Source: an uncultured Actinomycetes bacterium
GTDB taxonomy: Bacteria > Actinomycetota > Geothermincolia > Fen-727 > JACVIW01
DNA length: 37,131 nucleotides
Reading direction: 5' to 3'
NCBI GenBank assembly: GCA_937127245.1
Contig: CAKZLU010000026.1
Coordinates: 1-37,131, forward strand
Under the pieces are notes generated by a model. It was not told the DNA's origin. It ran no database searches and saw only the letters and a list, made by a program, of their open reading frames with translations. Within the stretch, counting starts at the first letter, position 1. Each line of letters starts with the position of its first letter. A program made the position numbers and the translations under genes. Of this stretch, positions 16,722 through 23,893 are shown piece by piece.

Positions 16722-17093
16722 ATGGCAGGGGCAAAAGTGCTAATTGTCTCAAATGATGATGATTTTACCTCCGAGCTTTCAGACGAACTCGAGAAGCTCG
16801 GCAATGATGTGTTTGTTGTCGAGGATTGGATTTATGGAAACAAAATAGCACACGAAGAGAAACCGGACTTAATTGTCTTAGGGATGAGTTTTGCTGGGCG
16901 TGAAGGGTTGGATGTCCTGTCGGATCTGCAAAACTCGGTCGAAACCATGCTTATCCCCGTTATTGTGGTGAGCCGTAGAGACAATCCCGTGGAGGAAAAA
17001 GAGGCGTTGAACCTTGGCGCGGTCGCGTATTTCAAGACCCCGTTCTCGACCGCTGAGGTCTTACGGACGGCGATGAATTTCACCGGTGATTAA
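16722..17093 (+). CDS. stand-alone receiver domain protein lacking the phospho-acceptor Asp
   Basis: 123 residues, a bare CheY-like receiver. The acidic cluster is present (NDDD, residues 11-14) and so is the conserved lysine (K105 in YFKTPF), but the position of the phosphorylated aspartate holds glycine: PDLIVLGM, G54, where the neighbour at 17201 has PDLMILDI with D54. It should not be phosphorylated in the normal way and may act as a constitutive or ligand/partner-binding pseudo-receiver. GAAGGG lies close before the ATG. No kinase or output domain is adjacent; the active receiver starts 108 bp downstream, suggesting a pair. Confidence 0.85.
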   Translation: MAGAKVLIVSNDDDFTSELSDELEKLGNDVFVVEDWIYGNKIAHEEKPDLIVLGMSFAGREGLDVLSDLQNSVETMLIPVIVVSRRDNPVEEKEALNLGAVAYFKTPFSTAEVLRTAMNFTGD

Positions 17094-17200
17094 AGACACG
17101 CGACTTTTAGCGTGCTATCGGCTTACTTGATTTTCGAAATAAACGAAAGAAAGGAGGGGACTTAGTCAGCTCCTGAGCGGAAGCGACTTGGTAGTATCAA

Positions 17201-17626
17201 ATGGAAAGGAAAAAGATCCTGATCGTTGACGACGAACAAAATATCTTAAAAGCGCTTAGTCTGCGGTTCAAGGCTGCGGGCTATGACGTGGTGGTGGCAA
17301 TGGATGCTCTTCAAGCGGTCATGATGACACATAGGCACAACCCGGATTTAATGATCCTCGACATCAGAATGCCTGGCGGCGGCGGCTTGTCTGTACTTGA
17401 AAAACTAAAGTCCTCTATCAAGACCCGAAACATCCCCGTCATAGTGGCAAGCGCCTTTGATGATGACGAGACGCGCTTAAAAGCCAAGGAACTGGGAGCC
17501 GTGAAATTTTTCAGAAAGCCTTTCGACACGGAAGACCTCATTAAGGCGGTTGAGGAAGAACTGAACCCCAAGCCCAAGCTTTTCGTTACCAAGCCTGATC
17601 CAGCGAAGACCGCCGGGCGCATGTGA
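17201..17626 (+). CDS. stand-alone response regulator receiver protein
   Basis: 141 residues. Canonical receiver: acidic pair D10-D11, phospho-acceptor D54 in PDLMILDIRMPG, and conserved K106 in FFRKPF. The receiver is followed by a 25-residue basic, proline-rich tail (NPKPKLFVTKPDPAKTAGRM), so there is no DNA-binding output domain; it would act by protein contact or as a phosphorelay intermediate. It follows the pseudo-receiver at 16722 in the same direction. The ribosome binding site is weak. No histidine kinase lies in the window. Confidence 0.88.
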   Translation: MERKKILIVDDEQNILKALSLRFKAAGYDVVVAMDALQAVMMTHRHNPDLMILDIRMPGGGGLSVLEKLKSSIKTRNIPVIVASAFDDDETRLKAKELGAVKFFRKPFDTEDLIKAVEEELNPKPKLFVTKPDPAKTAGRM

Positions 17627-17773
17627 ATGCGGCGTCCGCGCGCGCTCAACCCGGTTTTTCAGATAAGTGACCGCTCGGGTTATCCTGTTCATGAATCTTT
17701 TGGCGGCAAATGGACGAGGGAAAAAAGGATCCCAAATGGCACCCACTCTTTGTCTTGCTTAAAGCTCTTCGAA

Positions 17774-17793
17774 AGAATTTTCCGTAAAATTCT
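17774..17793. terminator. AT-rich hairpin between convergent genes
   Basis: AGAATTTT-CCGT-AAAATTCT, a perfect 8-bp inverted repeat. It lies just after the end of the minus-strand aldolase (stop at 17798) and 148 bp beyond the plus-strand receiver stop. It may serve as a bidirectional terminator, though it is AT-rich and lacks a long T-tract. Confidence 0.35.
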
Positions 17794-17797
17794 CAAC

Positions 17798-18685
17798 TCA
17801 AATCAGATTTGCATTCTCAAGACACTCGTGAACAAGCTGCGCTTGAGCGTTGGTTAATTGAGGGAGGGGCTTCTTGACGGCACTGTTAACGGGATGACCC
17901 AAAAGCCTCATTGCTTCCTTTAGCATTGCGTGCGGGGTTGGGGATGCGGCAAGAAGGCTTGTAAGAGAGTATATTTCGTTCTGCAGCGCTTCAGCCTTTT
18001 CGAGGTCTTTTTCCATAATAGCGTCATACAAACTTAAAGTTTTTGAGGGAATGACGTTTGGGAGCGGGCAAATCGCGCCGCAAGCGCCCACCGTCATTGA
18101 CGCGAGTAGATTAAGGGTTGTGCCCGTGAAGACTGAGAAACTCTCGTCTGTCGCGTCCACAAGAGCTTTTATCTCGTCTATCTCAAAAATTGTTTCTTTT
18201 GCCCCCACCACGTTGGGTATTTCGCCGATTCTGGCTATTTGACCAGGAGAGAGTTTTAGGTTTGTCGCCGCCGGATAGTTGTAGTAGAGAACCGGCAGAC
18301 CTGATTCCCGTGAAACGTCCTCGTAGTATTTGAAGATCTCCTCCTCATCGATCTGGTAAAAAACATGCAGGGCGACCAGCAGACCATCCGCTCCCGCTTC
18401 GCGAGCGAATGTCGCGATTTCTAAAGCGGGTTCGGTTCCTCGCTCGTTTATTCCCACAATTACCGGTACGCGCTTCCGACAAGTTTCGACCACCGTCTCA
18501 ATAACCGTTTTCTGGAGGTCTCTTGTCAGGTAAGGACATTCTCCGTTGCTGCCGAGAACGACAAGTCCATGCATTCCTGAATCTATCAGGTATTCGGTCA
18601 TCTTTGACATCGCGTTGACGTCAATCCCGTCGTTTTCGTTATAGACAGTAAGCATAACGGGGAATATTCCTTTGAAACTCTCCAT
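17798..18685 (-). CDS. DapA/KDG-aldolase family lyase
   Basis: 295 residues, typical of the dihydrodipicolinate synthase/N-acetylneuraminate lyase family, a class I TIM-barrel aldolase. Substrate-carboxylate motif GSNGE (45-49), catalytic tyrosine Y135 in YYNYP, and Schiff-base lysine K163 in VGAKET. Family members join or release pyruvate: DHDPS, KDG aldolase, KDSG aldolase, NeuNAc lyase. As the last gene of a catabolic operon with a dehydratase, a lactonase-like hydrolase and an SDR, it more likely cleaves a 2-keto-3-deoxy sugar acid to pyruvate plus an aldehyde than makes lysine precursors. The ATG is preceded by GGAGG at nine bases. The gap to the upstream gene is 125 bp. Confidence 0.88.
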   Translation of the reverse strand: MESFKGIFPVMLTVYNENDGIDVNAMSKMTEYLIDSGMHGLVVLGSNGECPYLTRDLQKTVIETVVETCRKRVPVIVGINERGTEPALEIATFAREAGADGLLVALHVFYQIDEEEIFKYYEDVSRESGLPVLYYNYPAATNLKLSPGQIARIGEIPNVVGAKETIFEIDEIKALVDATDESFSVFTGTTLNLLASMTVGACGAICPLPNVIPSKTLSLYDAIMEKDLEKAEALQNEIYSLTSLLAASPTPHAMLKEAMRLLGHPVNSAVKKPLPQLTNAQAQLVHECLENANLI

Positions 18686-18810
18686 AACGCGTCGCCTCCG
18701 TGAAGTATGTCGGTAACCTGCAAATCCATATCCTTATTGCGGGCTTGTATCTCTCTTTCAATAATGCTCGGTTGAAGCGAAGGAGCGCTTCTCTTAGGGC
18801 ATGTTCTCAA

Positions 18811-19506
18811 TCAGAGCTTTAAAGGCTTGCCTGGAACAAGGATTTTCCCTCTACCCGGAGGGAGCAACTCCAAAAACCGTCTCGGGTCAAGCGTTTTCCC
18901 TTTTACCTGGTAATGGATAGGGATTGCGACGGGCATATCCGCTTCGATTGCGAGTCTTGCCGCATCATGAAGATTCATGCCATCGTCTTTGCCGAAATAT
19001 CTACTGCAGGCAACTTGCAGAAGTCCCGCGTTCACGTTGAAAGCCCTGATTTCTTTGGCGAGATTGTCGTCATACCTTGTGTCACCAGAAAAATAAAGCC
19101 TTCTTTCCGCTTCTATGACGAACCCGACCGCGTCTTTGGCAAGCGGATGATAAGCAAGGGTGGCAAATATTCTGACCCCTCGAACCTCGTCATGATCTCC
19201 TGGCTTCATGGCTCTTACGTCTTCGATGCGGGCTCTTGCGGCAGCCTTGGCGGCGCGCCTCGAGCCCATGAAGACCGTTCCCCGCTCCTTGGCGAACCTC
19301 AAAGCGGCGCGGTCTAAGTGATCTATGTGTTTATGTGAAGCGAGTATTAGATCGCATTTCGGGATTTCTTCCGGTTTCATCGCGATAGGAACGGCTCTGA
19401 TAAAGCCGTATGATTCAAACCAGGGGTCCGTAAGGATTACGATACCGCTGTCAAGCTTGATAAGTACAGTGGATTGCCCGACAAGTGTTAGCTCCAAACT
19501 ACCCAC
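18811..19506 (-). CDS. UlaG-like metallo-beta-lactamase-fold hydrolase
   Basis: 231 residues, compact MBL fold. Metal site: H58, H60, D62, H63 in SHKHIDHLD, H120 in AYHPLAKDA, D142 in YFSGDTRYD, and H198 in PIHYQ. The short form with TDPWF near the N-terminus places it in the UlaG-like subgroup, which includes L-ascorbate-6-phosphate lactonase but also phosphodiesterases and uncharacterised proteins. In this operon a sugar-lactone ring-opening role fits. Start is GTG 19506 with AAGGAAGG immediately upstream; TTG 19497 would give better spacing. It lies 101 bp from the LarA-like gene and is probably co-transcribed. Confidence 0.82.
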   Translation of the reverse strand: MGSLELTLVGQSTVLIKLDSGIVILTDPWFESYGFIRAVPIAMKPEEIPKCDLILASHKHIDHLDRAALRFAKERGTVFMGSRRAAKAAARARIEDVRAMKPGDHDEVRGVRIFATLAYHPLAKDAVGFVIEAERRLYFSGDTRYDDNLAKEIRAFNVNAGLLQVACSRYFGKDDGMNLHDAARLAIEADMPVAIPIHYQVKGKTLDPRRFLELLPPGRGKILVPGKPLKL

Positions 19507-19607
19507 CCCCTTCCTTGCTGCTTTTCAAAAAACCGTTGCCCTTACCGCCTTTGGCGTAAAGCCAGATACCGTTGCGCGCGTGCGTCTCAGGGCTATGGCC
19601 TTAAGAT

Positions 19608-20909
19608 TTATTCCTTTATGATTGGATAGGTAATTCCTCCTTTGGGGAAGATGAGGACATCCGCTTTTGGAATGCGCTCTGCTGCCGTTTCGAGTGTCTC
19701 TTGGAACGTTTGCGTGGAGAAAAAGTATGACAGTTTCTTTCTTGCCTCCAAAGGTATTTCAGGGGCGTATATGACCACTCTGTTTCTCAGCACTGTCCTG
19801 AGAGCGGTGTACATGTAAAATCTTTCCTCGATGGGTATGCCGAACGGCAAATATCTTACCACCGGGACAAGCGCCATCTCCATAAGGCGTATTGCTTTTT
19901 CAGATTTCGGGATGGAAATCTTGGGCACTTCCATATCGCCTGCTCCGCTCTTGCAGCGCATCGCGGCGATTACAAGCCCTCTTTCTTTCGCTGCGGCGAA
20001 GGTATTTGCTACCGCTTTTACGCCCTGCCTTAGATCGTGGTCCATGGGATGAGAGCTTGAGATCACTACGTCGGCCTGACGCTCTATCTCGACGCCGTAG
20101 ATGCTTCTGGAATAGGAGAGTCCCGCTCTGTGAGCTTGGATCGGGTCGCCAGCGAAAATCCTTGAGATCTTGAGGTCAGGCGTGAGCACGGTGTTTACCA
20201 TGAATGTTTGCCCTTTGAGCATTCTGCCAACTTCCTCGGCGTCCAGGCGCATCGGGTTTTTCTCTGGTTCCCACCCGACCATACTGTAATTCCTCTTTGT
20301 CGCGGAGAGCAGATGGTTGTATCCAATCGTTTTGTCCGAGGCCACTCCAGGAACAATGTTTTTGAAACCCCCTCCGAAACCAGCGTGCGGGTGCGGTTCA
20401 ATTGTTCCAACCAGCACGACGAGGTCAGCTTCAACCACGAGCTTGTTTAGCTCAACCGGCGTTCCCCTCTTTGTTTTGCCGAGGCTTACCATTGAGCTTT
20501 TATCTCTGCAGTCATGGTTTACCCACCTGAATTCTTGCGCGACTTCTTTTCCCACTTTTTCTTCCATCTCAGCTTCCGTCATCGCTCTGTGGGTTCCGGT
20601 TCCGGTTACAAGAGTTATTGCCTCTTTTTGTGCGCCCCAGCGAAGCATCTCATCGAGAAGTGATTTCATGAAAAGGTTGGCTGGCGTGGGGCGGCTTATG
20701 TCTTCCACCACTACCGCTATTTTGTTTTTCCCCTCGCAGAGGCGCTTTAGGGGAGGAATTCCAAAAGGCTTTTGCAAAGCGGACCTAAGTTCGTCCTCAA
20801 CCGACTCGGTTGGCTTTACCTCGGCAGGTTTAACGTATCCCAGCAGATTCCACCCGCTGGGCAGTTCAAAGGCCAGTTCCTCACCGCCCCATGGAATTGA
20901 TGGCGACAT
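19608..20909 (-). CDS. LarA-family nickel-pincer hydroxyacid racemase/epimerase
   Basis: About 433 residues, the usual size. Numbered from GTG 20921, the catalytic set H111 (TGTHR), H177 (EPHPH), K187 (GGGFK) and H203 (YNH) reproduces exactly the spacing of Lactiplantibacillus LarA H108/H174/K184/H200. The pincer nucleotide is thus expected to attach at K187 with Ni held by the histidines. DISRPTP and NHDCRD are further family blocks. Homologues racemise lactate or epimerise other 2-hydroxy acids, including sugar acids at C2. No LarB, LarC or LarE cofactor genes are in the window. ATG 20909 is preferred (AAGGTGGTGAG upstream). It lies between the SDR (48 bp) and the lactonase-like gene, which suggests a sugar-acid substrate. 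Confidence 0.88.
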   Translation of the reverse strand: MSPSIPWGGEELAFELPSGWNLLGYVKPAEVKPTESVEDELRSALQKPFGIPPLKRLCEGKNKIAVVVEDISRPTPANLFMKSLLDEMLRWGAQKEAITLVTGTGTHRAMTEAEMEEKVGKEVAQEFRWVNHDCRDKSSMVSLGKTKRGTPVELNKLVVEADLVVLVGTIEPHPHAGFGGGFKNIVPGVASDKTIGYNHLLSATKRNYSMVGWEPEKNPMRLDAEEVGRMLKGQTFMVNTVLTPDLKISRIFAGDPIQAHRAGLSYSRSIYGVEIERQADVVISSSHPMDHDLRQGVKAVANTFAAAKERGLVIAAMRCKSGAGDMEVPKISIPKSEKAIRLMEMALVPVVRYLPFGIPIEERFYMYTALRTVLRNRVVIYAPEIPLEARKKLSYFFSTQTFQETLETAAERIPKADVLIFPKGGITYPIIKE

Positions 20910-20957
20910 CTCACTCACCACCTTGAATGGGTTATGCTAACGGCTGACTAGTGTCTG

Positions 20958-21917
20958 CTAATGGGTTTTCACGTACCACTCATAAGTGTCGATGAAAGCC
21001 TCAATAGTTTTAAACTCAGGTTTCCATCCGAGCACGCTCTTCGTTTTTGAGACATCGAGTACGAAGTCGTATTCGAAGAGCAACAAATGGTCGGGCTCGA
21101 CGGGGGATATCTTGACGGTGCCGAGCGCTTTCAAAAGCCCGAGGGTGATTTTCTCATTGAGGCTTACGATTTTCACATTCGAACTAGCGTGTTCTTTGAC
21201 GGCGTGCGCAAGCTCCCACATGGTTGGAACCTCGCCGTCGCATCCCACGTTGAAAGCCTCTCCGATTGCTTCCTTTTTCTCGGATGCTAATATCGCCGCA
21301 TTAGCCACGTCGCTTACGTGAGACACCTGCCATCTTGTTCTGCCTCTACCCGGAAGGGGAATCACCCCGTTATTCTTTATCTGACCCAAGAGAATGTTCA
21401 CCGTCTCTTCCCAGTTTCTCGGTCCGACGATGCTTGTTGGGCGTAGTATGGATATCTCTAACCCATGGGATTTCGCGAACTCATGGCAGATGAGTTCGCA
21501 GGAAACCTTGTTGTGTCCGTATTCCCCGATCGGGGCTTTCAGCGCCGTTTCAGGACAGGGGATTTCCTCGAGAATACCGTAAACTTCCGAACTCGAAAGA
21601 TAGACAACCCTCTTGACTTCTCGCTCTGCACATGCTTCAAGAACGTTTCTTGTCCCACCAATATTTATCTTCCTCATTTCCGGGTGCGGCATTTTTGACT
21701 GAGGCATTATTCCCACAAGATGGAATACGGTGTCGGCTCCTTTGAATGCCTCTATGAGAAAATCTTTGTCTCTTACGTCCCCTTTTACGAAATTGACTTC
21801 TTTCGGCAAGTCGGGGGATTTTGCAATGTCGTAAACTTTAACCTTTTCGTTGCGCTCAACAAGTTTTTTTGCGATCTCGACTCCCAGAAACCCGGAGCCA
21901 CCTGTGATGACCTTCAT
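20958..21917 (-). CDS. NAD-dependent epimerase/dehydrogenase (extended SDR)
   Basis: 319 residues. NAD-binding GGSGFLGVEIA (6-16), D30 after beta-2 favouring NAD over NADP, VKGDVRD (44-50), and catalytic Y133/K137 in EYGHNK. Closely related to the broken gene at 5404-6397, sharing for example VYDIAKSPDLP/VFDIEKSPYLP and the same length, so the window holds two paralogues. Extended SDRs epimerise or dehydrate nucleotide sugars; some oxidise free aldoses or uronates to lactones. In this operon the latter role would supply the lactonase-like protein. Ribosome binding site AAAGGAGG, four bases before the ATG, is the strongest in the window. It begins 41 bp after the dehydratase. Confidence 0.88.
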   Translation of the reverse strand: MKVITGGSGFLGVEIAKKLVERNEKVKVYDIAKSPDLPKEVNFVKGDVRDKDFLIEAFKGADTVFHLVGIMPQSKMPHPEMRKINIGGTRNVLEACAEREVKRVVYLSSSEVYGILEEIPCPETALKAPIGEYGHNKVSCELICHEFAKSHGLEISILRPTSIVGPRNWEETVNILLGQIKNNGVIPLPGRGRTRWQVSHVSDVANAAILASEKKEAIGEAFNVGCDGEVPTMWELAHAVKEHASSNVKIVSLNEKITLGLLKALGTVKISPVEPDHLLLFEYDFVLDVSKTKSVLGWKPEFKTIEAFIDTYEWYVKTH

Positions 21918-21957
21918 GCTTCCTCCTTTCTTTTTTACCCGGCAAGCAAAGCTCGCT

Positions 21958-23718
21958 TCAGGCTTTGCTCAATCTCTCTAACACAGCGCCCCTGGAAGCG
22001 GAGCCGACCATCTGGCGATATCTTCTAAGGTAACCCTGAGGGATTTCCCGCTCGCGGGGTCTCCATTCCGCTTTTCTTTTTTCCATTTCTTCGTCGCTCA
22101 AGTTCACATTTATGCTCTTTGCCGAAACATCAATTGAGACGCGGTCCCCATTTCGGAGAAGAGCTATCGGGCCGCCGTCGTAAGCCTCGGGGCAGACATG
22201 ACCGATCGCGAGCCCCGAAGATGCGCCCGAGAAGCGCGCGTCTGTTATCAACACAACATGCTTTAATCCCAAAACCTCGATCGTTGTCGTGATAGAGAGA
22301 AGTTCGGGCATTCCCGGACCCCCTCTCGGACCCTCGTAGCGGACAACAATCGCCGTATTGGGAGGGACTTTCCCCTCCGCTATTCCCTCGAGCGCTTCGA
22401 ATTCCCCGTCGAATACCATTACTTCTCCCTCAAAAGTGAGCAGTTCCTCTGGGACCGCGCTCGACTTCACTACGCACCCGTCTGGGGCAAGATTTCCGGA
22501 AAGAATAGCGATAGCCCCCTCTTTTTTATAGGGTCTTTTCATGCTCCTTATCACGTCTGGGTCAAGCACTTTTGCCCTTCTAGCGATTTTTCCGATTGTC
22601 TCGCCTGATACCGTCAGACACTCCGCGTTTATCACGGGACTAAGTTCTTTTAGAAGCGCGGGCACGCCTCCTGCGGAGTAGAAATCTACCACCCCGCGTG
22701 GTCCACTCGGCGCAATCGGACAAAGCGTGGGCACGCTTTTCCCGAACCTATTAAACAGCCTAATGTCCAGATCGATCCCACGTTCTCTGGCAATGGCGGG
22801 CAGGTGAATCACGCAGTTAGTTGAGCCTCCTATGGCAAGCGCTACCATGACCGCGTTCTCAAAAGCCTTTTCGGTAAGTACAGCCGACGGTCGAATGTTC
22901 TCTCGCACAAGCTCCACAACCTTCTCACCGGTTTCCCAGGCGACCGACCTTTTCTTGGAGGAAAAAGCTGGGGTTGCTGCTGCTCCCGGTAAAGCCATGC
23001 CCATTGTCTCTATCAGAAGCTGCATCGTGTTAGCGGTGGTTAGCAATTCACACGCGCCGCAGGTCGCGCAGGTGGTTGTTCTAACTTTGTCTCTGAGGCT
23101 TTTGTAAGTGTGATGCTCTATTGATTCCATTCCAGGCGTAAACCTGACAGCCATCATGTTGGGACCCCCGGGAAGGAATATCGAGGGGAGATCTAGCCTT
23201 GCGGCGGCCATCATCATGGCGGGGTTAATCTTGTCGCAACTTGAAAGGAACACGAGACCGTCGAGCCACTGAGATCGGACATACATCTCTATCATGTCAG
23301 CAATAATATCCCTTTGCGGAAGCAGGAACCTCATTCCTTCGTTACCGTTTCCCAGTCCATCGCACGGACCCGGAACGTTGAATTCGAAGGGAACGCCGCC
23401 GGCTGAGAGTATGCCGTTTTTGACGGATTTCGCGAGTTCTCCAAGGTGAACATGCCCGGGGTTAAGCTCACACCAGGAGTTCACGACGCCGATGAGCGGT
23501 TTTGTTCGAAGTTCCCTCTGCGGGATTCCGAGCCCCTCGAGTATGGCGAGCCTTACAACCCCCATGCTGACGTCCCCTCCGGCGTGAATCGAGGCACTCT
23601 GCCATTTAGAATACTTTCTTTGCAAGTAGCCGTGGTAGGCTTTGGACAGTTTTTTTACGGTATCAAGCCCCGTGCTCATCACTCTTGCTTGCAAACCATG
23701 TTTTTTCGCCTCGGGCAT
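21958..23718 (-). CDS. IlvD/EDD-family dehydratase
   Basis: About 586 residues. Iron-sulfur and active-site motifs: NSWCELNPGHVHL (PGHVHL form), SSCDKINPAMMM, TCATCGACELLTTANTM; C-terminal TDARFSGASSGLAIGHVCPEA. The family covers dihydroxy-acid dehydratase (IlvD), 6-phosphogluconate dehydratase (Edd) and sugar-acid dehydratases, all giving 2-keto-3-deoxy or 2-keto acids. No other branched-chain amino acid gene is present, and the surrounding SDR, lactonase-like protein and pyruvate aldolase favour a sugar-acid dehydratase; motifs alone do not decide. ATG 23718 is chosen for GGGGGTG seven bases upstream; a TTG at 23742 would add eight residues. It lies 133 bp after the GH38 gene. Confidence 0.88.
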   Translation of the reverse strand: MPEAKKHGLQARVMSTGLDTVKKLSKAYHGYLQRKYSKWQSASIHAGGDVSMGVVRLAILEGLGIPQRELRTKPLIGVVNSWCELNPGHVHLGELAKSVKNGILSAGGVPFEFNVPGPCDGLGNGNEGMRFLLPQRDIIADMIEMYVRSQWLDGLVFLSSCDKINPAMMMAAARLDLPSIFLPGGPNMMAVRFTPGMESIEHHTYKSLRDKVRTTTCATCGACELLTTANTMQLLIETMGMALPGAAATPAFSSKKRSVAWETGEKVVELVRENIRPSAVLTEKAFENAVMVALAIGGSTNCVIHLPAIARERGIDLDIRLFNRFGKSVPTLCPIAPSGPRGVVDFYSAGGVPALLKELSPVINAECLTVSGETIGKIARRAKVLDPDVIRSMKRPYKKEGAIAILSGNLAPDGCVVKSSAVPEELLTFEGEVMVFDGEFEALEGIAEGKVPPNTAIVVRYEGPRGGPGMPELLSITTTIEVLGLKHVVLITDARFSGASSGLAIGHVCPEAYDGGPIALLRNGDRVSIDVSAKSINVNLSDEEMEKRKAEWRPREREIPQGYLRRYRQMVGSASRGAVLERLSKA

Positions 23719-23837
23719 TCTTATCACCCCCGATAATCTCAAGGCAGGCTATTCTAGCAAGTATCATTACGCGACATTTCATTTGGCGCGATTACTCAGC
23801 GAAGTATTGCTTGCGGGTCCAATTCGTATTTATGGTC

Positions 23838-23893
23838 GGTGCCTGGGCACCTCATTTCTTATTCACTTTATATTTCATTATTTCATGCCCAGG
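23838..23893 (-). promoter_or_regulatory. overlapping alternative hairpins, GH38-dehydratase junction
   Basis: GGTGC-CTGG-GCACC (23838-23851) forms a 5-bp stem-loop just after the GH38 stop. The same bases 23842-23849 (CCTGGGCA) can instead pair with 23886-23893 (TGCCCAGG) at the end of GH38. The two folds exclude each other, as in attenuators or processing sites. There is no T-tract. Tentative. Confidence 0.25.

Noticed and set aside
17798..18685. Assigning dapA to the aldolase
   Set aside because: Family membership is clear, but operon context points to sugar-acid cleavage, so no symbol is given.
21958..23718. Simple annotation as branched-chain amino acid IlvD
   Set aside because: No ilv/leu neighbours; sugar-acid context is stronger. 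The family name is kept general because motifs do not decide.
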